Source of the DNA: Hyphomicrobiaceae bacterium
GTDB taxonomy: Bacteria > Pseudomonadota > Alphaproteobacteria > Rhizobiales > Hyphomicrobiaceae
NCBI GenBank assembly: GCA_020638035.1
Contig: JACKJI010000002.1
Span: 256,252-320,251, forward strand
Reading direction: 5' to 3'
DNA length: 64,000 nucleotides
Shown here: in pieces, positions 9,230-17,045 of the stretch
How the letters are laid out: each line of letters opens with the position of its first letter
How positions within the stretch are numbered: the first letter of the stretch is position 1
Position numbers and translations under genes: made by a program
The notes under the pieces: model-generated
Database searches by the model: none
What the model was told of the DNA's origin: nothing
The model's input: only the letters and a program-made list of their open reading frames with translations

Positions 9230-10015
9230 TCAGTGATCGAGGATCTGGGCCAGGAAGAGGCGCGTGCGCTCCGAACGGGGGTTGGCGAAGAACTCCGCCG
9301 GCGGCGCATCCTCTACGATCTCCCCTTCATCCATGAAAATCACGCGATCGGCAACCGCACGCGCAAATCCCATCTCATGCGTGACAACGAGCATCGTCAT
9401 GCCCTGGGAGGCTAGCTCGCTCATCACGTCGAGCACCTCCTTCACCATCTCCGGGTCGAGTGCGGACGTCGGCTCGTCGAACAACATGATGCGCGGGCTC
9501 ATGCACAATGCGCGTGCAATCGCAACGCGCTGCTGCTGGCCGCCGGACAACTGGCCCGGGTATTTGCCCGCCTGATCCGGAATCCTGACCCGCTCCAGAT
9601 AACGCATGGCAACCGCCTCCGCCTCCTTGCGCGGAAGCTTGCGCACCCATTGTGGCGCAAGACACAGATTGTCGAGAACAGTCAGGTGCGGAAACAGGTT
9701 GAAGGATTGGAACACCATGCCAACCTCGGAGCGGATCTTCTCGATCCGTCGCAGATCGCTCGTCAGTTCCTCGCCCTCGACGAGGATCCTGCCCGACTGG
9801 TGCTCCTCCAACCGGTTGATGCAGCGGATCAGCGTGGACTTGCCCGAGCCCGATGGGCCGCAGATGACGATGCGCTCGCCGGGCTGCACCACGAGATCAA
9901 TGTCGCGCAGCACATGAAACGTGCCATACCATTTGTTGACACGCTCGAGTACGACAGCAGGGCCTGCCGGCCGGCGTCCGCTCAGGCTGGCATCGCTCGC
10001 GCCGGCAGCGACCAC
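9230..10015 (-). CDS. aapP: Amino-acid ABC transporter ATP-binding protein AapP
   Basis: Cytoplasmic ATPase of the Aap importer, about 261 residues. The GTG at 10015 was chosen because GGGGAGG lies just upstream and the resulting length matches the family; the open frame extends to 10108. Walker [10 protein letters not shown] (about residues 53-61), signature [15 protein letters not shown] and Walker [15 protein letters not shown] are intact. It lies 99 bases upstream of aapJ, so the order here is P-J-Q-M rather than the J-Q-M-P usual in rhizobia. It may share the promoter or be expressed separately. Confidence 0.9.
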   Translation of the reverse strand: MVAAGASDASLSGRRPAGPAVVLERVNKWYGTFHVLRDIDLVVQPGERIVICGPSGSGKSTLIRCINRLEEHQSGRILVEGEELTSDLRRIEKIRSEVGMVFQSFNLFPHLTVLDNLCLAPQWVRKLPRKEAEAVAMRYLERVRIPDQAGKYPGQLSGGQQQRVAIARALCMSPRIMLFDEPTSALDPEMVKEVLDVMSELASQGMTMLVVTHEMGFARAVADRVIFMDEGEIVEDAPPAEFFANPRSERTRLFLAQILDH

Positions 10016-10217
10016 GAAGACCTCCCCGTCTGTGTTGGCGTACGCCACGTCACTGCCGCAGCAGGCGCGTAATTCCGCGTGATGAAGCTCCAGCTGGCAC
10101 GCCGCCAAGTCTTTATCATTTCATTCTGCTTGTGCCGCGAAAAGGCGAGAGATCGAAGTATTGCAGAGCCAGCAGCAGGGCGCAATGTGAGCCACAACCA
10201 GTGCGGTCACACAGCGC

Positions 10218-10802
10218 TCAGCGCAATGTCTTGTCTTCGGGCTCGATCCTGCGGCCCAATAGAACGAGTTCCTTTCCCATCCACGCAAACGTGTGTGTGA
10301 AGCTGAAGCCGTTCTGCCGATAAAAGCCGACATTTCGCAACCCTGCTCCCGTGACCACGTGGACACCGGCAAGGCCGGCCGCCGCCGCATCGGATACGAA
10401 GCATGCGATGAGCTGGCTGCCGAGCCCGCGCCCGCGCATGTCGCTGCGCAGGTTGATGTGCAGATGGGCTGGAAACTGTCGCGTGACATCAGCGAGGAGA
10501 TGAAAATAGCCGATATCGTCGTATCGATCGGTCTGTGCCGGATCATCGTGCGCGCCGATGACGTAGCCGGCCAGCGTTTCGGGTGACATGCGCCCGTCGA
10601 CAAAGAGCAGGTGCGCAAGATCGGGCCGCCACTCCAGATAGCGTCCGAGCCAACGCCGGCGAAACGCCTGGCGCGTCACCTCGTTCTCGAAAACCTTGGT
10701 GTGGCTCGCTTCGAAGAAGATCGAATCGAGAGCAGCCGAGAGGCCCTCCTTGTCGGCAATCTCGCTGTACCTCCGAAGGACTGCGGTACCTTGTTCCGTC
10801 AT
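10218..10802 (-). CDS. GNAT-family N-acetyltransferase
   Basis: Putative acetyl-CoA-dependent acyltransferase, 194 residues from the ATG at 10802. An open frame continues upstream, but that part overlaps a terminator hairpin and is unlikely to be coding. The acetyl-CoA binding motif RGRGLGSQLI is followed by a late GFYRQNGFSF segment, both typical of GNAT enzymes. The substrate cannot be told. It is an isolated gene on the same strand as the aap operon, with about 200 bases between them. Confidence 0.8.
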   Translation of the reverse strand: MTEQGTAVLRRYSEIADKEGLSAALDSIFFEASHTKVFENEVTRQAFRRRWLGRYLEWRPDLAHLLFVDGRMSPETLAGYVIGAHDDPAQTDRYDDIGYFHLLADVTRQFPAHLHINLRSDMRGRGLGSQLIACFVSDAAAAGLAGVHVVTGAGLRNVGFYRQNGFSFTHTFAWMGKELVLLGRRIEPEDKTLR

Positions 10803-10923
10803 GTCCGACCTTGCAGCTGTGGCACCCCGCCGGGCCGCCGATTCTGCCGTCTCTTCAAGCAGAGCGAACGACATTAGACAACAGACAACGCCGCTCAGCG
10901 ACACCAGAGCGCCGGCAAAGAAA

Positions 10924-10946
10924 AAGGGCCGGCGGAACCGGCCCTT
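10924..10946 (-). terminator. Rho-independent terminator of the Gly/His/Arg-rich protein gene
   Basis: A 9-bp stem AAGGGCCGG/CCGGCCCTT with a 5-base loop. Read on the minus strand it is followed by CTTTTTCTTT. It lies 57 bases after the stop of the gene at 11003-11398. Confidence 0.8.
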
Positions 10947-11002
10947 CTTGTCGAGATATCGTTGCGCAAGGGCCGACGGCAGCGGCGCCTGGCTTGCTGC
11001 GC

Positions 11003-11398
11003 TCAGTAGTTGCGGCAGCGATAGTAGCGACGCCACCAATAGCGGCTGCCGGTGCGGATCGCCTTGCGCCGCAACCAATTGCAGCTCCCGTAGTAGTACG
11101 AACCGTAGACGTAGGGCACTCCGACGTAGATGCCCCGACGGTGGCGCCAGCGCCGATGCACATGACGATGACCGCCGAAATGACGCCCGCCACGGAAGTG
11201 GCGCACACCACCGAAATGGCGTCCACCACGGAAATGGCGACCGCCAAATCCGCGTCCGCCGCGGCGTACGTCGACGACCACGCTATCCGCTTTGGGTGCC
11301 TTGGTGGCGCCCGAGAGCGCCGCATTTGCCGATGCAGGTGCCGCCTGGCCGATCATCAGGCCTGCCGCGACCACTGCGAAGAATGCCGATCTCAGCAT
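11003..11398 (-). CDS. Small secreted Gly/His/Arg/Tyr-rich repeat protein
   Basis: Exported low-complexity protein of 131 residues, function unknown. The ATG at 11398 begins a signal peptide (LRSAFFAVVAAGLMIGQ...ASA). The middle holds imperfect repeats of the form GGRHFRGG and GGRHFGG followed by HRHVHRRWRHRRG; the C-terminus is Tyr/Arg rich (VPYVYGSYYYGSC...RYWWRRYYRC) with two cysteines. The His content could bind metal and the Arg content could bind polyanions; this is inference only. It has its own terminator, so it is monocistronic. Confidence 0.75.
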   Translation of the reverse strand: MLRSAFFAVVAAGLMIGQAAPASANAALSGATKAPKADSVVVDVRRGGRGFGGRHFRGGRHFGGVRHFRGGRHFGGHRHVHRRWRHRRGIYVGVPYVYGSYYYGSCNWLRRKAIRTGSRYWWRRYYRCRNY

Positions 11399-11702
11399 TT
11401 GGTCTCTCCTCTGACACGGGAGCGCTGTATCGCCGATTTGCGACCGCACACTCCCCTCTTTAGATGGGTGTACGTCCTGAACCCGTCAACTTCTTGACGG
11501 ATTTGGGGCTTCGACAATCAGTCGCACGAAACACTTGTGCCGGAAAAGTCCGAATTATCCTTGGCCTCCGCCAACCTGGGTGGGCGCACTCTTCCACGAA
11601 TTGACCGGGCGGAGCCAAATGGGCCAAAGACAGCCCATTTTTCGGGACGATTTGACCTGCGTCTGCAGATCACGGGCATGGTGCCGGAGATGGTCCCGCC
11701 GC
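11399..11702. other. Intergenic stretch with a small hairpin
   Basis: No convincing gene. A perfect 7-bp inverted repeat CCGTCAA/TTGACGG with a CTTC loop lies at 11483-11500, about 85 bases upstream of the minus-strand secreted-protein gene. It could be an operator or a leader hairpin. Confidence 0.4.
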
Positions 11703-12155
11703 CTAGTCGCGCAGGCCGCGCGCCACGATTAACCGTTCCCGGAAATCGGGCGGCAAATCGTCTGGCAGGTCGTGCAGGGAAACCTTCGTCACGGTCGCTG
11801 CCGTTGCCGCCCTGCCGGCATTGGGCGCGGCCGGCAGCGCTGCGGGTACAGCCGGCGGCACTTTGCCGTAGTTCGGACTGAAGGGCTCGCTGGGGTCATC
11901 GGGATAGCGCGTGCGCTGGACGAGTGGCGCTCGTTGAACCGGCAATCCATCATCTTCCAATTCAGCCGCGGGTGGGACCAGCGCTGCGCGAAATTGGGGC
12001 TGAGGGGGTGATGCAACACGCGCATCAGCGGTCGGAGCGTGGCCCGAGCGCCCACCGCATCCTGCAACGAGCAGTGCGAGGCTCAGAACTATCGTCAACG
12101 ACGAATCGAACACAGGCCGATCGCCGGCCCGTCGCCAGGTACGCAAACAAAACAT
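11703..12155 (-). CDS. Putative lipoprotein
   Basis: Predicted lipoprotein of up to 150 residues, function unknown. A hydrophobic stretch (SSLTIVLSLALLVAGC) ends in a lipobox whose Cys is near residue 33. The rest is Pro/Ala rich with RYPDDPSEPFSPNYG in the middle and DDLPPDFRERLIVARGL at the end. The start is uncertain because no clear ribosome binding site precedes the first ATG; an internal GTG at codon 15 would still give a full signal sequence. Confidence 0.6.
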   Translation of the reverse strand: MFCLRTWRRAGDRPVFDSSLTIVLSLALLVAGCGGRSGHAPTADARVASPPQPQFRAALVPPAAELEDDGLPVQRAPLVQRTRYPDDPSEPFSPNYGKVPPAVPAALPAAPNAGRAATAATVTKVSLHDLPDDLPPDFRERLIVARGLRD

Positions 12156-12728
12156 GGGGTACGCCTTTTCAACTCACGCAACGCGACAACGCAAGATTTG
12201 GTCCGTTGAAGCACGCTCATGGTTAATTTGGCGCTAAGGCCCGACCTGCGCCGATACATTCGTTAGTGCTGGCGTTAGTGGTGGCACTCGAAGCCGAAAT
12301 AACGCGCGGCCCAATTCCATTTCCAATCGATTCGTCGCGCCACCGCGGAATGACAAAGAGCCGGCCGTGTTTTGCGTCCGATTCTCGTCCGAAAAAATCT
12401 CGTGGCAGGCGAAAAAAAACGAATCCTTCGGGTCTACAGCTGCGACGGAGCCCATCACGCCTGATCACGCGTGGCGTGGGTGACATGTGACTCACATCGG
12501 CGTGATCGTCGGGCAGATGCGCATTTGCGCATGTTTCCGGGCCTTGAGCCGGGCGGTGTCGTTCACGCGCGTGCGCAGGCCTCACTTGCTCATCACGCCG
12601 CTCTCTTCCCCGTTTGATCAAAACGCGATCACTTGTGCATTTCGCAAATCGTGGGGCTCGATTAGCTTTCAATCATCGAACAGCGACACAGCGAAGCGAG
12701 TTCGAACAAAACAAATGAAGACATGATC
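12156..12728. other. Long intergenic region, no gene seen
   Basis: About 570 bases between the divergent lipoprotein gene and the tiny-peptide cluster. Open frames here look like chance: basic, no start signals, no recognisable motif. It is locally less GC-rich than its surroundings and must contain the promoter of the peptide cluster, but no confident -35/-10 pair was found. Confidence 0.4.
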
Positions 12729-12750
12729 CCGGGAGACGACGGGCTCCCGG
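12729..12750 (+). promoter_or_regulatory. 5' leader hairpin of tiny peptide 1
   Basis: Stem CCGGGAG/CTCCCGG around the loop ACGACGGG, ending 23 bases before the ATG. The same loop and spacing recur before the second peptide with a changed but still paired stem, which suggests a conserved RNA structure. Confidence 0.55.
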
Positions 12751-12773
12751 CAAAGCAGAGAAAGGTAGATGAC

Positions 12774-12911
12774 ATGAAAGCTTTTGTGATGGCCACGATC
12801 ATCGGCGTTGCGCTTGCCACCACCGGTGCAGTCTCCGCCAAGGCCGACCACGACAACACCGGCGGCTTCGCCACCGAGGCGCTGCGCAAGCTGACGGAGC
12901 AGGGCAGCTAA
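12774..12911 (+). CDS. Tiny secreted peptide, copy 1 (45 residues)
   Basis: Unrecognised 45-residue exported peptide. It starts at ATG 12774 behind GAAAGG. A signal peptide (MKAFVMATIIGVALATTG...) ends SAKA, leaving a mature peptide of about 21 residues that ends RKLTEQGS. Copy 2, 121 bases downstream, repeats the same design with 35 of 45 residues identical and an unchanged LRKLTEQGS end. The paralogue conservation argues for a real gene. It could be a signalling peptide, an antimicrobial or a periplasmic chaperone-like peptide; nothing in the sequence decides. Confidence 0.75.
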   Translation: MKAFVMATIIGVALATTGAVSAKADHDNTGGFATEALRKLTEQGS

Positions 12912-12990
12912 GACCCGCGACCGGCAACACGAGAACAAAAAGCCGGTTCGCAGTGACGACCAGTTGAGATGATCACGAGCTCAAAACACA

Positions 12991-13007
12991 GGGGACGACG
13001 GGTCCCC
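12991..13007 (+). promoter_or_regulatory. 5' leader hairpin of tiny peptide 2
   Basis: Stem GGGGAC/GTCCCC lying 25 bases before the ATG. It shares the ACGACGGG core and the downstream GAAAGG-AGATGACATG with the leader of copy 1, while the stem bases differ and remain paired. Confidence 0.55.
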
Positions 13008-13032
13008 GACACAACAACGAAAGGAAGATGAC

Positions 13033-13170
13033 ATGAAAGCGTTTGTGATGGCCACGATCCTCGGTGCCGCTCTTGCCACGGCGGGTGCAGTTTCCGCCAG
13101 CGCCAACCAGGACCAGTCCGGCGGTTTCCCCACCGAGACGCTGCGCAAGCTGACGGAGCAGGGCAGCTAA
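13033..13170 (+). CDS. Tiny secreted peptide, copy 2 (45 residues)
   Basis: Tandem paralogue of the gene at 12774, also 45 residues, starting at ATG 13033 behind GAAAGGAAG. The signal peptide ends SASA and the mature part carries GGFPTETLRKLTEQGS. Between the copies the signal-peptide core and the mature C-terminus are kept, while the four to six residues after the cleavage site vary. It lies in the same orientation and probably the same transcript as copies 1 and 3, with the shared terminator at about 13480. Confidence 0.75.
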   Translation: MKAFVMATILGAALATAGAVSASANQDQSGGFPTETLRKLTEQGS

Positions 13171-13251
13171 GAACAACAGTCCTCCCCCCGGACTGAACCA
13201 ACCCATCCAAGCGAGCGCCACCGAGCGGCTCGACCCTGAAGGAGACTACTC

Positions 13252-13392
13252 ATGAACACGATCCTCAAGACCGCCATCGTCGCCATCGTCATCGCTTCGG
13301 GCGCCGCCACCGCCTCCGCCGATCCGCTCCTCAAGGATCTGGCCTCGAAGGGCGCGATCGTCACCGTCCACGGCATCGCCGGGCAGCACTAA
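13252..13392 (+). CDS. Tiny secreted peptide 3 (46 residues)
   Basis: Third small exported peptide in the run, 46 residues from ATG 13252 behind AAGGAG. The signal peptide (MNTILKTAIVAIVIASGAATASA) is followed by a mature part DPLLKDLASKGAIVTVHGIAGQH. It is not an obvious copy of the first two but has the same size and layout and a similar L-x-K-L/D-L...G pattern just after cleavage. A strong terminator follows about 90 bases later, so the three peptides may form one transcription unit. Confidence 0.7.
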   Translation: MNTILKTAIVAIVIASGAATASADPLLKDLASKGAIVTVHGIAGQH

Positions 13393-13803
13393 CATTTCCC
13401 CGACCGGATGCGGGCGCCCCCTCCGAAGCCCGCATCCCAACACTCCCATGTCCCCCCCCCCAAGTACTCCCGACTGCAAGGCCCGGCTCTCCCCGCCGGG
13501 CCTTTTTTCGTGGTGCCGATGGTCTTCCGCAGGCGAGCCCCCAGCGCCTTCTGCCTCTGGCAGCAGCCCAAACAAACGGCTGCTAAATCATTGAAATTGA
13601 TGCACATTGTTGCGCGCGGGACAGCCAGCAACAGGGCAATCCGTGGTAAGCTTTGTATATTGTGTCCGTGCCGAGGGCTTGCGCGGCCCGCATAACAAGG
13701 CCGTGCCTGAGTGGGCCGGACATCGGAACAGGTCCCGCGATCGCTGTGCCAATTGGCCAGAGACCGCGCCCTACGTTCGACGTCCAAACACGAAGGAGCG
13801 CGC
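13393..13803. other. Intergenic region between the peptide cluster and usg
   Basis: About 410 bases holding the terminator at 13480-13507 and the presumed promoter of usg. No coding capacity beyond weak overlapping frames, and no other structure seen. Confidence 0.4.
13480..13507 (+). terminator. Rho-independent terminator of the tiny-peptide cluster
   Basis: A near-perfect GC-rich hairpin with arms AAGGCCCGGC and GCCGGGCCTT runs into TTTTTT. It is the first strong terminator after peptide 3. Confidence 0.8.
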
Positions 13804-14073
13804 ATGGCCCAAACCGAACTGCGGACCCTACTCCAGGGTTACAGCCTGACGACGGCCGAAATCCTCTATCGCCTACCCGATCACCGCTCTTTGCTACAGA
13901 GCTACATCTGGCAGGACTACGACCTGCACCCGCGCTTTCCGCGGCTGCAGCAGTTCCTAGAGTTCTGGGAGCAGCATCTCGACGGACCGCTCTATAAGGT
14001 TACCGTCAATCATCGACGCCTCGTCGCGCCGACAGATATCAGGCTGCTTGCCGCGCAATTCGCGCTCAACTGA
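13804..14073 (+). CDS. usg: Usg family protein
   Basis: Small conserved alphaproteobacterial protein of 89 residues, function unknown; the family is named for a gene next to tryptophan biosynthesis genes in some species. The ATG at 13804 follows GAAGGAG and was preferred over an upstream in-frame start. Family features are visible: SLTTAEILYRLPDH, YIWQDYDLHPRFPRL, FLEFWEQHLDGPLY and HRRLVAP. No trp gene is adjacent here. Confidence 0.85.
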   Translation: MAQTELRTLLQGYSLTTAEILYRLPDHRSLLQSYIWQDYDLHPRFPRLQQFLEFWEQHLDGPLYKVTVNHRRLVAPTDIRLLAAQFALN

Positions 14074-14130
14074 TCGGCCGAAGCAGCTGTCTCCAAGGCG
14101 GTGGGCAGAGCCCCCCATCACGTCGCGCGG

Positions 14131-14799
14131 CTAACTCACATCGCCGCCCGGTGCCGCATCACACGTAAAAAATGCACCGGCGCTCCACAGCCCCAAGCGT
14201 CCCTCGTCATCGCTGACCATGAGTTCTGCGAGATCATAGGTCAGCGCGCGTGTCAGCAGAGCCTCGAGCCGCCCGCGCACAAGGACGTACGGCTTGAGCC
14301 CGCCATCCGCGGCGAGCCTCAACCACAGCGGATGGGCGCTGCCAACGCGCACGACGTCATCGAGATTGGTGCGCAAGATGAGCGTCTGCTCACGCCCTGC
14401 GCTGACAACCTCCATCTCGACGGCCAGAAATGGGGCGTCCTCGACCATCACGTCGACCTTCTCGACCGGTGTGACAAGGTAATGCCGGCCGTCCTCGTCC
14501 CGCCGCAGCACCGAAGCGAACAGTTGGACGAGCGGCATGCGCCTGATCGGACTGCCGCGATAGCTCCAGGTGCCATCGCGCGCTATGGCGAGGCCGATGT
14601 CCCCGCAATAGGGCGGATTCCAGAGTTCCACCGGTGGCGTCCGTTTACCACCTCCGGCGGCAAGCTCCGCCTCGAGCCGCCCGAGCACGCCGCCGCTGAC
14701 CGATGCCCCGGAGAGGGTGGGACCGGCAATAGCCGCGGGTACATCGATGCCGCCTGCCTTGGCTTCGTCTGTACTGATTTTGTGTGATTTTCCGCCCAT
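14131..14799 (-). CDS. DUF1285 domain protein
   Basis: Cytoplasmic protein of unknown function, 222 residues, DUF1285 family. Visible family features are PPVELWNPPYCGDIGLAI, DGTWSYRGSPI, LVTPVEKVDV and the C-terminal LTRALTYDLAEL. In many alphaproteobacteria this gene lies next to a MoxR-DUF58-DUF4159 operon; here it sits upstream in divergent orientation about 180 bases from moxR, so the intergenic region probably holds both promoters. Confidence 0.85.
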   Translation of the reverse strand: MGGKSHKISTDEAKAGGIDVPAAIAGPTLSGASVSGGVLGRLEAELAAGGGKRTPPVELWNPPYCGDIGLAIARDGTWSYRGSPIRRMPLVQLFASVLRRDEDGRHYLVTPVEKVDVMVEDAPFLAVEMEVVSAGREQTLILRTNLDDVVRVGSAHPLWLRLAADGGLKPYVLVRGRLEALLTRALTYDLAELMVSDDEGRLGLWSAGAFFTCDAAPGGDVS

Positions 14800-14944
14800 T
14801 TACGATCCTGAGCGCTGCATCCGAGCAAGGCATATGCGGGCCTTCCGGCACTCCAAGTTGTGTTACGGAAGGTTCACTTGACGCTGCCCCCCCGCCGCCA
14901 TGATGGTCCCGCTACCATAATCTCGACCCGATCGCGCGCTCTGC

Positions 14945-14973
14945 GTTCCACGCCAACCGAACTGGGCTATAAT
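14945..14973 (+). promoter_or_regulatory. Candidate promoter for the moxR operon, possibly leaderless
   Basis: A perfect -10 TATAAT at 14968-14973 has a weak -35 (GTTCCA, 14945-14950) 17 bases upstream. Transcription would begin at or within a few bases of the ATG at 14980, which would give a leaderless mRNA. Confidence 0.4.
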
Positions 14974-14979
14974 CCACCG

Positions 14980-15978
14980 ATGACAACATTGACGCAAACC
15001 GACGACAACATTGTTGCTCGCATCGAGACCGCCGCCCAGCAAATGCAGCGGGCCCACAAAGCTGCAGGCGCCGTCATCTTCGGTCAGGACGAGGTCATCA
15101 CACGCGCGCTGATCACCATCCTGTCGGGCGGACATGCCCTGTTGATCGGTGTTCCAGGCCTCGCCAAGACCCTTCTCGTCGAGACGCTCGGTACCGTGCT
15201 CGGGCTCGATGCAAAGCGCATCCAGTTCACTCCCGACTTGATGCCGTCCGACATCATTGGCAGCGAGGTTCTGGAGGACGCTCCCGGTCAGCGCCGCTCG
15301 TTCCGGTTCATCAAGGGACCAATTTTTACCCAGCTCTTGATGGCGGACGAGATCAACCGCGCCAGCCCCAAGACACAGTCGGCACTCTTGCAGGCCATGC
15401 AGGAGCATCACGTCACTGTCGCTGGCCAGCGCCATGATGTACCCAAGCCCTTCCATGTGCTCGCCACGCAAAACCCGCTCGAGCAGGAAGGAACCTATCC
15501 GCTGCCCGAAGCGCAGCTCGACCGCTTCCTGCTGCAAATCGACGTCAGCTATCCCGACATCGTTGCGGAGCGCCGCATGCTCTATTCGACGACCGGCACC
15601 GACGAGCGCCGCGTCGAGAACGTGCTGACCTCGGCCGAACTGATGGCAACACAGCGCCTCGTGCGACAGATCCCGGTCTCGGACAAAGTTGTCGAAGCGA
15701 TTCTGACTCTGGTGCGCTCCGCCCGTCCCGGCACCGGCGCGAGCGACATCACCGATCGTTACGTCGCCTGGGGCCCGGGCCCACGCGCCAGTCAGGCCCT
15801 GATGCTTGCGGTTCGCGCACGTGCCCTTCTGGAGGGTCGCCTTGCGCCGTCCGTCGACGACGTCGTGGCGCTGGCCGATCCCGTCCTGAAGCACCGCATG
15901 GCCCTGTCATTTGCCGCGCGCGCGGAAGGCCAGGATCTTTCGAGCATTATCGCCCGGCTCTCGCAAGCGCTGGAGTAG
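14980..15978 (+). CDS. MoxR-family AAA+ ATPase
   Basis: Chaperone-like ATPase of the MoxR family, 332 residues from ATG 14980; an upstream in-frame GTG at 14860 would add 40 non-conserved residues. Walker A GVPGLAKT lies at residues 57-64 and Walker B LLMADEINRASPKTQSALLQ follows, with sensor segment HVLATQNPLEQEGTYPLPEA. MoxR proteins usually act with von Willebrand or DUF58 proteins in metal insertion or envelope-stress roles. The DUF58 gene follows after 8 bases. Confidence 0.92.
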   Translation: MTTLTQTDDNIVARIETAAQQMQRAHKAAGAVIFGQDEVITRALITILSGGHALLIGVPGLAKTLLVETLGTVLGLDAKRIQFTPDLMPSDIIGSEVLEDAPGQRRSFRFIKGPIFTQLLMADEINRASPKTQSALLQAMQEHHVTVAGQRHDVPKPFHVLATQNPLEQEGTYPLPEAQLDRFLLQIDVSYPDIVAERRMLYSTTGTDERRVENVLTSAELMATQRLVRQIPVSDKVVEAILTLVRSARPGTGASDITDRYVAWGPGPRASQALMLAVRARALLEGRLAPSVDDVVALADPVLKHRMALSFAARAEGQDLSSIIARLSQALE

Positions 15979-15986
15979 CGATTCGC

Positions 15987-17045
15987 ATGGCGGCAGCCAA
16001 AACGAGCGGGAAAGGCAGCGGAGCACATGGCCCGCAACACGCCGGCTCCACCCTTCGCGGCGGTGCTGACGTGTTCGCGCATGAGATGGAGGCGCATCAA
16101 CTCGCCGACCGTCTGCCCGACCTCCTGATCGACGCCCAGCGCATTGCTGCCACGGTCGCGCACGGCATTCACGGCCGCCGCCGCGCCGGACCTGGCGAAA
16201 CCTTCTGGCAGTTTCGTCAGCTGCAAGCGACCGACGATGCGCAGCTCATCGACTGGCGCCGCTCGGCAAGCTCCGATCATCTCTACGTGCGCGAGCGCGA
16301 GTGGGAGGCCGCGCACACGATGTGGCTGTGGCCCGATCTCTCCGCCTCGATGGCGTTCCGCAGTCATCTTGCCCCGGTGTCCAAGACGGAGCGGGCTATC
16401 GTACTGATGCTGGCTGCTGCCGAACTCCTGGTGCGCGGAGGCGAGCGCGTCGGATTGTTGGGGCTCACACAGCCGACCGCCTCTCGCCGTGCCACCGCCA
16501 AGCTCGCGGAGGCCATTGCCCAACATGGTGATGAACCACCACTGACCGGCTCGCTGCCGCCCGAGGCCCGCATCTCGCGCTTTTCCGGTGCGATCCTCAT
16601 TTCCGATTTCCTCGACCCGCTGCCCGACATCCGGGCGCGGCTCGAAGGCCTCGCCGGAAACGGCGTCAGTGGTCATCTCGTGCAGGTTCTCGATCCGGCC
16701 GAGGAGACGCTTCCCTATGACGGGCGTACCGAGTTCCTCGCCCCCGAGGGCGGCACCCGCTGGGTTGCCGATCGCGCGGAGAGCCTGCGTGAGGCCTACC
16801 GCCAGCGGCTCGAGGCCCATCGTGCTGGCCTCGCGGAGATCGCGCATCGCCTGGGCTGGACCTTCCTCGTCCACCACACCGATCGGTCGGCTTCAGAACC
16901 GCTGCTCGCGCTCATCATGCACTTGTCCGCCGGAGGCTACCGCTGGCAATCGGGCATCGCGACATCGATGCGCGGCGCTGAAGCGGACGGCACGTCAAAG
17001 GCTGGCATCGCGGTCGACGGCATGAAGGTGGGAGCACGCCCATGA
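15987..17045 (+). CDS. DUF58 domain protein
   Basis: Partner of the MoxR ATPase, 352 residues. It shows the DUF58 signature with RRAGPGETFWQFRQLQ, a DWRRSAS segment, an E-R-E-W stretch and a von Willebrand-like WLWPDLSASM where D-x-S-x-S would form a metal site. The next gene starts 4 bases before its stop, indicating translational coupling. Its exact target is unknown; in the family it is thought to be the substrate or adaptor of MoxR. Confidence 0.9.
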   Translation: MAAAKTSGKGSGAHGPQHAGSTLRGGADVFAHEMEAHQLADRLPDLLIDAQRIAATVAHGIHGRRRAGPGETFWQFRQLQATDDAQLIDWRRSASSDHLYVREREWEAAHTMWLWPDLSASMAFRSHLAPVSKTERAIVLMLAAAELLVRGGERVGLLGLTQPTASRRATAKLAEAIAQHGDEPPLTGSLPPEARISRFSGAILISDFLDPLPDIRARLEGLAGNGVSGHLVQVLDPAEETLPYDGRTEFLAPEGGTRWVADRAESLREAYRQRLEAHRAGLAEIAHRLGWTFLVHHTDRSASEPLLALIMHLSAGGYRWQSGIATSMRGAEADGTSKAGIAVDGMKVGARP

